From assembly GCA_945916625.1 (NCBI GenBank), contig CAMEGY010000029.1:1-9054 (forward strand): DNA of 9,054 nucleotides, read 5' to 3'. The notes beneath the pieces were generated by a model. The model was not told where the DNA came from, ran no database searches, and was given only the letters and a program-made list of their open reading frames with translations. This DNA comes from an uncultured Anaerococcus sp. GTDB taxonomy: Bacteria > Bacillota_A > Clostridia > Tissierellales > Peptoniphilaceae. A program made the position numbers and the translations under genes. Below are positions 1-6,029 of the stretch, piece by piece. Position 1 is the stretch's first letter. The number at the start of each line of letters is the position of its first letter.

Positions 1-1
1 A

Positions 2-325
2 GGAATATTTGTAATAATTGCCACAGGCCTTGCTGTAGTCTTGACTATGACAGTATTTGTAAAACTCGGCTTTAGAGCAAATTTGTTTGATTCTTATATA
101 CTAGATTCAAACCATAGGGCAAAAACTACTACCTACCCAAAAATGGATAAAAACTCACTCATAGGTAGTATTGGTACAACAAAAACCATACTTAGACCGA
201 CAGGCAGGATAGAAGTTGACGGAGAAATTTATGACGCAATGGCCAGGGCAGAATTTATCGAAAAAGAGAGGGTAGTTTCTGTTATAGATGTCAAAGATGG
301 CCACATTATAGTAAAGGAGATGTAA
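2..325 (+). CDS. NfeD family membrane protein, C-terminal part (5' end outside window)
   Basis: The frame is open from the left edge, so this is the last 107 residues of a longer protein and its true start is not visible; the TTG at 41 lies inside the membrane segment and is not credible as a start. The first 20 or so residues ([20 protein letters not shown]) form a transmembrane helix. A linker and then a small beta-rich domain follow, with the NfeD C-terminal pattern: [17 protein letters not shown], then a Gly-Glu-Ile-Tyr-Asp-Ala strand, ending [16 protein letters not shown]. That is the OB-fold domain of NfeD proteins, which are encoded beside flotillin/stomatin-type proteins and are thought to work with them at membrane microdomains. 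Its stop overlaps the floA start by one base (TAATG), which supports the pairing. Whether this is the long form with a ClpP-like protease domain (as B. subtilis YqeZ) or the short form cannot be told here. Confidence 0.88.
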   Translation, partial: GIFVIIATGLAVVLTMTVFVKLGFRANLFDSYILDSNHRAKTTTYPKMDKNSLIGSIGTTKTILRPTGRIEVDGEIYDAMARAEFIEKERVVSVIDVKDGHIIVKEM

Positions 326-1269
326 TGGAATTTATAATTATGGGACTAATTTTAGTATTAGTCATAGTATTTTTTACAATGGTACCAGTTGGTCTTTGGA
401 TCACAGCAAGATTTTCAGGCCTTAAAATATCAATGGCAAGCCTTGTAGCAATGAGATTTAGGAGATTATCTCCATCTAAAATCGTAAATGCCATGATAAA
501 ATCCCACCAAGCAGGTATCCATATCGAATCAAATGACCTAGAAAGCCACTATCTTGCAGGTGGTAATATCAACCAAGTAGTTGATGCACTTATCGCAGCA
601 GAAAGAGCAAATATTGACCTTTCTTTCGAACAAGCAGCAGCAATCGACCTTGCAGGCCGTAACGTTTTTGAAGCTGTCCAAGTATCTGTAACACCAAAGG
701 TGATTAATACACCAGTTATAGCTGCAGTTGCCAAAAACGGTATAGAAGTAAAGGTAATCGCAAAGGTAACAGTAAGAGCCAACATCGAAAGACTTGTCGG
801 TGGTGCTGGTGAAGAAACCATCATAGCAAGAGTCGGAGAAGGTATCGTAACTACAGTAGGTTCTTCAGAAACTCACGCAGAAGTTCTAGAAAACCCTGAC
901 AACATTTCACAAACAGTATTAAATAAAGGGCTTGACTCAGGTACAGCCTTTGAAATCCTCTCAATTGACATCGCTGACGTAGACGTAGGTAGAAACGTGG
1001 GAGCTGAGCTACAAAGAGACCAAGCAGAAGCTGACAAAAATATCGCCCAAGCTAAGGCCGAAGAAAGACGTGCCCAAGCTATCGCCCTTGAGCAAGAAAA
1101 TAGGGCCAAGGTTGTGGAAGCAGAAAGTGAAATCCCACTTGCAATTGCAGAAGCTTTCAAAGCTGGCAATCTGGGTGTAATGGATTATTACAATATCCAA
1201 AATGTCAAAGCTGACACAAAGATGCGCCAGTCTATCTCAAATGATGAGGCTGACTTAGATGTTCAGTAA
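325..1269 (+). CDS. floA: Flotillin-like protein FloA
   Basis: A membrane scaffold protein of 314 residues (B. subtilis FloA is about 331). A hydrophobic N-terminal segment (residues about 3-27) anchors it in the membrane. An SPFH/band-7-like region follows, containing [13 protein letters not shown], the stretch [20 protein letters not shown], and [20 protein letters not shown] (151-170). From about 228 to 277 there is an Ala/Glu/Arg-rich helical region ([20 protein letters not shown] onward) typical of flotillins, thought to drive oligomerisation. The ATG has an excellent AGGAG at 315-319 with 5-base spacing, and its first base is the last base of the nfeD stop. Flotillins organise membrane microdomains; in Staphylococcus aureus FloA has been reported to scaffold RNase Y, relevant here because RNA-processing genes lie downstream. 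Codons look biased towards ATC and AAC compared with recO, which suggests good expression (inference). Confidence 0.95.
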   Translation: MEFIIMGLILVLVIVFFTMVPVGLWITARFSGLKISMASLVAMRFRRLSPSKIVNAMIKSHQAGIHIESNDLESHYLAGGNINQVVDALIAAERANIDLSFEQAAAIDLAGRNVFEAVQVSVTPKVINTPVIAAVAKNGIEVKVIAKVTVRANIERLVGGAGEETIIARVGEGIVTTVGSSETHAEVLENPDNISQTVLNKGLDSGTAFEILSIDIADVDVGRNVGAELQRDQAEADKNIAQAKAEERRAQAIALEQENRAKVVEAESEIPLAIAEAFKAGNLGVMDYYNIQNVKADTKMRQSISNDEADLDVQ

Positions 1270-1738
1270 TAATAAAAAGAATTCTTTCCTTTCCTTTCTT
1301 GATAATCTAGCAGAAGAAATCGAAAAAGAAAATGAAATAAAGAAATCTACCAAAGCATCAATTGAATTAAATCCTATTAGAACAAAGAAGACTAAGAAGA
1401 AATCCACTTCCATAATTGGCTACCTAAATGATTTGGTAGAAAATATGGATAGAAACTTCGGCGAAATAGACTTTGAAGAGTCTGAGAAAAGAGACTTAGA
1501 AGCCCAAAGAAAACTTAAGGCTGAACTTAGAAATAAGCATGCTGAGAAGTTTAAAAAGGCTTCAGAGAAGAAGCCAGAAGGCGACACCAAGGCTCGAAAG
1601 AGATTTAAAGAAGCCCAAGTTAAGAAGAAAACTGATAAGATAAGAGAAGAACTGGCCAAAGAAAAAAATAGACAACGCCTAAAAGATGCCATAATCATGG
1701 CAGAAATCTTAGGTCCGCCAGTTTCTAAAAGACGCTAG
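1259..1738 (+). CDS. Uncharacterised highly charged helical protein
   Basis: I do not recognise a named family. The 159 residues are dominated by Lys, Glu and Arg, with no signal peptide or transmembrane helix, so the protein is probably cytoplasmic and mostly helical. Two short amphipathic segments resemble each other: residues 9-23 ([15 protein letters not shown]) and 51-65 ([15 protein letters not shown]). A Lys/Glu-rich predicted coiled coil (about 74-140) leads to a less charged C-terminal tail with [16 protein letters not shown]. The ATG overlaps the end of floA by 11 bases, with a weak GAGG about 9 bases upstream, so translation is probably coupled to floA. In B. subtilis this slot holds yqfB, yqfC and yqfD; I see no resemblance to those. 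The frame is the same as that of phoH and is separated from it by a single TAG at 1736-1738. A role next to FloA, perhaps as a peripheral membrane partner, is only a guess. Confidence 0.8.
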   Translation: MFSNNKKNSFLSFLDNLAEEIEKENEIKKSTKASIELNPIRTKKTKKKSTSIIGYLNDLVENMDRNFGEIDFEESEKRDLEAQRKLKAELRNKHAEKFKKASEKKPEGDTKARKRFKEAQVKKKTDKIREELAKEKNRQRLKDAIIMAEILGPPVSKRR

Positions 1739-1750
1739 GAGAATAATATC
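1737..1750 (+). promoter_or_regulatory. Ribosome binding site and non-canonical ATC start of phoH
   Basis: AGGAG at 1737-1741 overlaps the TAG stop of the preceding gene and is followed after 6 bases by ATC at 1748-1750, in the phoH frame. No ATG, GTG or TTG occurs in that frame between the stop and base 1898. The geometry matches that of ppsR downstream (TAGGAGATATCC then ATG). ATC is a rare but permitted bacterial start codon; its use here is inferred from spacing and from conservation of the protein that follows. Confidence 0.6.
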
Positions 1751-2746
1751 AAAGAATTTTTAGAAATAGAAGATCCAAGCAGGGTAGCAACCCTGTTTGG
1801 CAGCTTCGATTCAAATAGAAAATACATTGAAGACAGGTTTGGTGTAAAGATAAGACTAAAAGACAATAGACTAGAAATTGATGGGGAAGAAGCTAATGTG
1901 GCTCTTTCCCAAAAACTTATAATCCAACTTTTAGACGAGATAAAAAGAAATGACAGACTTGATTTCCAAAGACTAAAGTATGATGCAGACATGCTAGAAA
2001 GAGAAAACAAGGATGTGGTAAAGGCCCTCCTTGACGAAGTTATTGTTACAACAGCAGCAGGTAAGCCAATCAAAGCAAAAACCCTGGGACAAAAGGCCTA
2101 TATCGAAAAAATTTCATCAAATGATGTGGTTTTTGGAATAGGACCTGCAGGTACAGGAAAGACCTATCTAGCTGTAGCAATGGCAGTGAGAGCTTTTAAA
2201 AATAATGAAGTAAACAGGATTATCCTTACCCGTCCAGCTGTAGAAGCAGGCGAGAACCTAGGATTTTTGCCTGGAGATTTGCAAGATAAGGTAGACCCAT
2301 ACCTAAGACCGCTTTATGATGCACTTTTCGAAATCATGGGCTTTGAAACCTATCAGGCCCTAGTTGAAAAAGGCATTATAGAAGTCGCACCCCTTGCCTA
2401 TATGAGGGGAAGAACACTTGATAATTCATTTGTAATCTTAGATGAGGCACAAAATACAACTTACGAACAAATGAAGATGTTTTTAACCCGCCTTGGCTAT
2501 GGATCAAAGGCTATAATAACCGGAGATAAAACCCAAGTTGACCTGCCACGTGGCAGAAAATCAGGTCTTGTCTCAGCCTTTAGCATCCTAGAAGGAGTTA
2601 AGGGGATTGAGTTTATGAACTTCACATCCATAGACGTAGTCCGCCATCCACTTGTACAAAGAATTATTGACGCCTACGAAAAAGATGATAAAAAAAGAGA
2701 AGAAGAAAGAAAAAGGAGATTAGATGAATCTTCTGATATCAAATAA
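1748..2746 (+). CDS. phoH: PhoH family ATPase (non-canonical ATC start)
   Basis: A cytoplasmic P-loop ATPase of the PhoH family, linked to RNA metabolism and almost always encoded next to ybeY. Counting from ATC 1748 the product has 332 residues, close to the usual 320 or so. The N-terminal region includes VATLFGSFDSNRKYIE, which matches the family's LFG..D.N pattern. Walker A GPAGTGKT lies at about 132-139, then ILTRPAVEAGENLGFLPGDL and KVDPYLRPLYDAL; Walker B VILDEAQN lies at about 229-236 and ITGDKTQVDLPRG follows. All core motifs are intact. The first conventional start, GTG at 1898, would remove 50 conserved residues and leave 282; it has only a GGGGAAG-like binding site. The C-terminal tail is a Lys/Glu/Arg-rich run encoded by a purine tract that also carries the ybeY ribosome binding site. 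The function is certain at family level; the start is the uncertain part. Alternatives are stop readthrough from the preceding frame or a base error. Confidence 0.93.
   Translation: MKEFLEIEDPSRVATLFGSFDSNRKYIEDRFGVKIRLKDNRLEIDGEEANVALSQKLIIQLLDEIKRNDRLDFQRLKYDADMLERENKDVVKALLDEVIVTTAAGKPIKAKTLGQKAYIEKISSNDVVFGIGPAGTGKTYLAVAMAVRAFKNNEVNRIILTRPAVEAGENLGFLPGDLQDKVDPYLRPLYDALFEIMGFETYQALVEKGIIEVAPLAYMRGRTLDNSFVILDEAQNTTYEQMKMFLTRLGYGSKAIITGDKTQVDLPRGRKSGLVSAFSILEGVKGIEFMNFTSIDVVRHPLVQRIIDAYEKDDKKREEERKRRLDESSDIK
1775..1800 (+). other. Stem-loop early in phoH coding sequence
   Basis: Bases 1775-1785 (CCAAGCAGGGT) pair with 1790-1800 (ACCCTGTTTGG) over 11 base pairs, one of them G-U, with a 4-base AGCA loop. 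No U-run follows, so this is not an intrinsic terminator. It starts 24 bases after the presumed ATC start and about 36 bases after the preceding stop. It may influence phoH initiation, but it lies in coding sequence and a stem of this size can arise by chance in 9 kb. Confidence 0.5.
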
Positions 2747-3182
2747 TACAAATGAGGATTTAGACCTTGATCTAATCACAACAAGAGCCGAAAAAACCAT
2801 AAGGGAAGTCCTAAAGGTTGAAAAAATAGTAGAAAATGTGGAAGTCTCCTTATCATTTGTAGATAGGGATGAAATTCACATCCTAAATAGGGACTATAGG
2901 GATGTAGATAGGCCAACCGACGTCCTATCTTTCCCAATGGATGAAGAAGGCTTTGATCAAGAAGGAAATCCTATCTTACTTCTTGGTGATATTGTAATTT
3001 GCTTAGATGTGGCAAAAGACCAGGCAGAGGACTTCGGCCACTGTCTGGAAAGGGAAATGATGTATCTAATTTGCCACTCAACCCTCCATCTTTTAGGATA
3101 TGACCATATAGAAGAAACTGACAAAAGGGAAATGAGAGCAAAAGAAAAAGAAATAATGAAAAACCTAGGAGTTTTTAAATAG
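2724..3182 (+). CDS. ybeY: Endoribonuclease YbeY, rRNA maturation factor
   Basis: A zinc-dependent single-strand endoribonuclease involved in 16S rRNA 3' maturation and 70S ribosome quality control; 152 residues, the normal length. The zinc-binding signature H-x3-H-x5-H is seen as HSTLHLLGYDH, with His118, His122 and His128. The other family hallmarks are present: LNRDYRDVDRPTDVLSFPMD (54-73) and LLGDIVIC. The ATG lies 23 bases inside the end of phoH, after AAGGAG at 2713-2718 with 5-base spacing, so the two are probably translationally coupled. YbeY is known to work with Era and ribosomal protein S11, and era lies two genes downstream. In B. subtilis the c-di-AMP phosphodiesterase gene pgpH (yqfF) sits between phoH and ybeY; it is absent here. 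Confidence 0.97.
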   Translation: MNLLISNNTNEDLDLDLITTRAEKTIREVLKVEKIVENVEVSLSFVDRDEIHILNRDYRDVDRPTDVLSFPMDEEGFDQEGNPILLLGDIVICLDVAKDQAEDFGHCLEREMMYLICHSTLHLLGYDHIEETDKREMRAKEKEIMKNLGVFK

Positions 3183-3186
3183 ATTA

Positions 3187-3993
3187 ATGGATAAAAACTA
3201 CGATGACCTTAAAGAAAATTTAAAAAAGGAAATCCTTGAAGAACTGAAAAACGACGAAGGCGAAGACTATGAACCTTTAGACTTAAGCCATGGGCAAAAG
3301 TTTCTAAAGGGCTTTGACTATGCTTATGAAGGCTTAGTATATGCAATTAACCACGAAAAGAATATGAAATTTCATATCCTTGCTTCAATCTTAGTCCTAG
3401 TTGCCTCCTTGTTCTTCAACCTATCTAGGGTGGAGATGATGTTTTTGGTCTTTGCTATAGCCTTTGTAATTTCACTTGAATTGCTAAATACGGCCATGGA
3501 AGAGATTGTAGATCTTGCAAGTGGGGGAAAATACTCTAAGCTAGCCAAGGCCGGCAAGGACGTATCTGCAGCTGCAACCTTTATAGCAGCTCTAAATGCG
3601 GGTTTTATTGGTTACTTAATATTTTTTGATAAATTTTTGAACTTTTATGATTCAGTAATCCTTAAGATTGCAAGGCGTCCATCACATCTGGCCCTAATTA
3701 CAATTTCCCTTGTAATAATCCTTACGATTTTCCTTAAGGGAGTATTTTACGAAGGCCACGGCACAGCCTTTAAGGGCGGCTTTGTATCAGGACATACATC
3801 AGTTGCTTTTTGCCTATCAACCATAGGCGTCCTTCTTGTGGGAGAGCCACTTGTAAGGCTAGTCCTAGTTGGCCTTGCCCTTATAGTTGCAGAAAGCCGC
3901 TATGAAGCAGATATTCATTCGACAAAAGAAATAATAAGAGGAGCCATCCTTGGTACATCCATGGCCATGGCTATATTCGGGATATTTTCATGA
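3187..3993 (+). CDS. Fused undecaprenol/diacylglycerol kinase (DgkA) and PAP2 phosphatase
   Basis: A 268-residue integral membrane protein in three parts. Residues 1-35 are a charged cytoplasmic extension. Residues about 36-148 are a Gram-positive type DgkA domain with GFDYAYEGL, NHEKNMKFHI, the signature LELLNTAMEEIVD (Glu98, Asn101, Glu105) and KDVSAAATFIAALNA; such enzymes phosphorylate mainly undecaprenol. Residues about 164-268 are a PAP2-type phosphatase with several helices, the GFVSGHTSVAF motif (Ser201-Gly202-His203) and SR-x5-H-x3-E (Ser237, Arg238, His244, Glu248). The last acid is Glu rather than the classic Asp, and a clear K-x6-RP motif is missing, though KIARRP at 160-165 may stand in. 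A likely role is undecaprenyl-phosphate recycling for wall synthesis, with kinase and phosphatase on one chain (inference). The ATG is 4 bases after ybeY; AGGAG at 3167-3171 is 15 bases away, so initiation may depend on reinitiation. dgkA at this locus is standard; the PAP2 fusion is not universal. Confidence 0.88.
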   Translation: MDKNYDDLKENLKKEILEELKNDEGEDYEPLDLSHGQKFLKGFDYAYEGLVYAINHEKNMKFHILASILVLVASLFFNLSRVEMMFLVFAIAFVISLELLNTAMEEIVDLASGGKYSKLAKAGKDVSAAATFIAALNAGFIGYLIFFDKFLNFYDSVILKIARRPSHLALITISLVIILTIFLKGVFYEGHGTAFKGGFVSGHTSVAFCLSTIGVLLVGEPLVRLVLVGLALIVAESRYEADIHSTKEIIRGAILGTSMAMAIFGIFS

Positions 3994-4385
3994 CAGATAT
4001 AAAAAAATTAATAAAAGAAGCTTTAGAAATTAAAAACAAGGCCTATACACCATATTCAAATTTTAACGTAGGCTGCGTAGTTAAGACAAAGACAGGCAAG
4101 ATTTATAAAGGAGTAAATATCGAAAATGCCGCTTATTCTCCAACCCTATGTGCTGAAAGAAATGCCCTTTCTACAGCCATTACTGATGGAGAAAGAGATT
4201 TTGCCTACATAGTTGTAACTGGCGATAGCGAATACACCTATCCTTGTGGAGTTTGTAGGCAATTTATAAGAGAGTTTGCAGATTCTGATACAAAGATAAT
4301 TGTAGCCAAAGATGTTGAAAACTACAAAACTTACACCATAGATGACCTGTTACCATATAGTTTTAGCAAAAAGGACTTAGAATAA
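3990..4385 (+). CDS. cdd: Cytidine deaminase
   Basis: Converts cytidine and deoxycytidine to uridine and deoxyuridine in pyrimidine salvage; a cytoplasmic zinc enzyme. At 131 residues it is the short, tetrameric type. The signatures are complete: AYTPYSNFNVG (18-28), the substrate-binding NIENAAYSPTLCAERNA with zinc ligand Cys54 and catalytic Glu56, and PCGVCRQ with zinc ligands Cys86 and Cys89. The start overlaps the preceding stop in an ATGA arrangement (4 bases), with only a weak GGGA upstream, so translational coupling is likely. Its stop shares a base with the era start. Position between dgkA and era is the same as in B. subtilis. Confidence 0.97.
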   Translation: MTDIKKLIKEALEIKNKAYTPYSNFNVGCVVKTKTGKIYKGVNIENAAYSPTLCAERNALSTAITDGERDFAYIVVTGDSEYTYPCGVCRQFIREFADSDTKIIVAKDVENYKTYTIDDLLPYSFSKKDLE

Positions 4386-5272
4386 TGAAATCAGGATTTG
4401 TATCTGTAGTAGGCAGGGCTAATGTTGGAAAATCAACACTAATGGAAAAGATTCTCCAAGAGAAAATCTCCATAATATCAAACAAGCCCCAAACTACCAG
4501 AGATAAGATAAATATAATATACAATGACGAAGACAGCCAGATAATTTTTATAGATACACCTGGTATCCAAAGACCAAGAAACGTCCTCCAAGAAAGGCTT
4601 CTAAGCTTTTCTAAGGATAGTCTAAATGAGTCTGACCTTGTGACCTTTGTGGTTGATGAGTCAAAAGAAATAGGGAATCTTGACCAGATGATAATCGATG
4701 AGCTTAGGAAGGTTAGGGTTCCGATTATCCTTTTGATAAATAAGATTGACCTACTTAGTATAGATGAAATCGAAGAAATTAGCGAAAACTACCAAGACCT
4801 AGGTCTTTTTAATGATATAGTTCCAGTTTCTGCCCTGGATGATCAAAATATTAATACTTATATTAAAAAGGTAAAATCCTACCTAGACGAAGGACCAGCC
4901 TACTATGACAGGGACATGATTACAGATAAGACCGAGAGATTTGTTGTATCTGAGATAATCAGGGAAAAGGCCCTAAGGCTTTTATCAGAAGAAGTTCCCC
5001 ACGGACTAGCTGTTAGGATTGACGATTTTAAAGAAAGGGAAGATAAGGACCTAATCGATATTAGGGCTACAATTATAGTTGAAAAAAATTCCCACAAGCA
5101 AATTGTAATCGGCAAAAATGGTCAAATGATAAAGCAGATTGGAATTGATGCCAGATCTGAAATCGAGCCTTTCCTAGATTCTAGGGTCAACTTACAACTT
5201 TGGGTCAAGGTCGAAAAAGATTGGCGAAAGAAAGATAAGTTGGTGGATAGGTTTGGCTACCGCAGACCTTAA
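4385..5272 (+). CDS. era: GTPase Era, 30S ribosome assembly factor
   Basis: An essential GTPase that binds the 3' end of 16S rRNA and acts in 30S maturation; cytoplasmic, partly membrane associated. The 295 residues match the family length. GTPase motifs in order: G1 GRANVGKS (10-17), G2 TTRDKI (Thr38), G3 DTPG (57-60), G4 NKID (119-122), G5 VSALD (148-152). The C-terminal KH domain has the RNA-binding loop GKNG (243-246) in VIGKNGQMIKQIG and the closing LWVKVEKDWRK. The ATG shares one base with the cdd stop (TAATG); AAGGA lies at 4371-4375. It is functionally linked to ybeY upstream. The small yqzL gene found between era and recO in Bacillus is absent; recO starts 20 bases before the era stop. 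Confidence 0.98.
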   Translation: MKSGFVSVVGRANVGKSTLMEKILQEKISIISNKPQTTRDKINIIYNDEDSQIIFIDTPGIQRPRNVLQERLLSFSKDSLNESDLVTFVVDESKEIGNLDQMIIDELRKVRVPIILLINKIDLLSIDEIEEISENYQDLGLFNDIVPVSALDDQNINTYIKKVKSYLDEGPAYYDRDMITDKTERFVVSEIIREKALRLLSEEVPHGLAVRIDDFKEREDKDLIDIRATIIVEKNSHKQIVIGKNGQMIKQIGIDARSEIEPFLDSRVNLQLWVKVEKDWRKKDKLVDRFGYRRP

Positions 5273-6029
5273 AGACATTGAAGGGATTGTTCTTAGAGAA
5301 TTTAAGTACAAAGAATCATCTAAGATAATCGAAGTATTTACAAAAGACCTTGGCAAAATTTCTATAAATTGCCAGTCAGTCCTTAAGCAAAACTCCAAAA
5401 ACTTAAGCCTTACAAATAGGTTTATCCTTGCCTCATTCACACTTTTTAGGTCGGGTAAAGATTTTTATGGGCTTAGGGAAGGCCTGGTTTTAAATCCCTA
5501 CTACAAATCAAATAAGAATTTTGATATAATATTATACAAATCTGCAATCTCTGATCTCCTCCTTAGGACTATAGATCAGATTCAGATAGAAACGGTCTTT
5601 ACCCTACTTAAAAATAGTTTTGAGGCCTTTGAAAATGCTGAATCTAACCATATAAATATATTTTTGGGATTTCTCCTTAAGTATATTTCTTTCTCAGGTT
5701 TTAAACCAAACTTTAAAACTTGTGGTATTTGCGGTAAAAATATAAGAGGAAAGTACCTATATTTTTCAGCAAATGAATCATCAGCTATTTGCGATGGGTG
5801 CAAGGACATGGTTAGGGATAAAGTACTTCTAACCTATGATGAATTAGTCTATTTTAACAAGCTCTTATATACTAAAACAAGCGAGCTTGAGCTAATAAAG
5901 AAGGTTTCCAATTACCAAAAAATTGGAAAAATAATAATTGATTATTGCCTTAAAAACCTAGACATGGGGATTTACCCATCATTAGCATGGGTAAAAAAGG
6001 CACTCGAAAGGAATGCAAATGTATTTTGA
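5253..6029 (+). CDS. recO: DNA repair protein RecO
   Basis: Recombination mediator that, with RecR and RecF, loads RecA on single-stranded DNA at gaps. The 258 residues fit the family. The N-terminal OB-fold begins [20 protein letters not shown] with SINCQSVLK after it; a helical region follows, then a four-cysteine zinc site with CGIC (Cys157, Cys160) and CDGC (Cys180, Cys183), and a C-terminal helical part. The only usable start is TTG at 5253, inside the end of era, with a GGTGG-like binding site at 5242-5246; residues MATADLKD would precede the conserved start. The gene looks more AT-rich than its neighbours, with many Ile, Lys and Phe codons, as is common for this fast-evolving family. 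It follows era, as in many Firmicutes. Confidence 0.94.
   Translation: MATADLKDIEGIVLREFKYKESSKIIEVFTKDLGKISINCQSVLKQNSKNLSLTNRFILASFTLFRSGKDFYGLREGLVLNPYYKSNKNFDIILYKSAISDLLLRTIDQIQIETVFTLLKNSFEAFENAESNHINIFLGFLLKYISFSGFKPNFKTCGICGKNIRGKYLYFSANESSAICDGCKDMVRDKVLLTYDELVYFNKLLYTKTSELELIKKVSNYQKIGKIIIDYCLKNLDMGIYPSLAWVKKALERNANVF
5971..5995 (+). other. Stem-loop near the end of recO, before glyQ
   Basis: TTTACCCAT (5971-5979) pairs perfectly with ATGGGTAAA (5987-5995), a 9-bp stem with a 7-base loop. A competing 5-bp stem can form between ATGGG at 5964-5968 and the same CCCAT at 5975-5979. A run of A, not T, follows, so this is not an intrinsic terminator. It ends 12 bases before the AAGGA that serves glyQ, so an effect on glyQ translation or transcript processing is possible but unproven. 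Confidence 0.4.

Noticed and set aside
549..824. Antisense open frame opposite floA, and similar minus-strand frames elsewhere (for example 873-1169, 1420-1698, 4903-5115)
   Set aside because: All lie opposite well-supported genes and show no recognisable protein motifs; they are shadows of the sense codons.
1748..1897. A frameshift or broken start in phoH, with the gene treated as a pseudogene
   Set aside because: The frame is intact throughout with all ATPase motifs, and the ATC has a well-spaced AGGAG, so a rare start or single-base error is a simpler explanation.
1735..2073. Minus-strand open frame covering the phoH start, considered as an alternative to the ATC start
   Set aside because: Its translation is Ser/Leu/Phe-rich low-complexity sequence typical of a frame opposite Lys/Glu codons, while the + strand reads as PhoH.
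2543..2556. Perfect 14-base palindrome CTGCCACGTGGCAG inside phoH
   Set aside because: It encodes the conserved DLPRGR motif of PhoH and lies mid-gene; it looks coding-driven, with no sign of an operator or nearby start.
2684..2720. Purine-rich tract of A and G at the end of phoH, considered as a repeat
   Set aside because: It encodes a Lys/Glu/Arg tail and contains the ybeY ribosome binding site; no repeating unit is maintained.
3959..3970. Palindrome CCATGGCCATGG near the end of the dgkA-PAP2 gene
   Set aside because: It is a simple consequence of alternating GCC and ATG codons (Ala-Met-Ala-Met) in a membrane helix.
4513..4530. TATAAT (4513-4518) inside era, a possible -10 element
   Set aside because: No -35-like sequence stands 16-18 bases upstream; AT-rich Ile/Tyr/Asn codons produce such matches by chance.
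5502..5530. TATAAT (5525-5530) in recO with TACAAA 17 bases upstream
   Set aside because: The -35 match is only 3 of 6, and no gene start lies close downstream; coding composition explains it.
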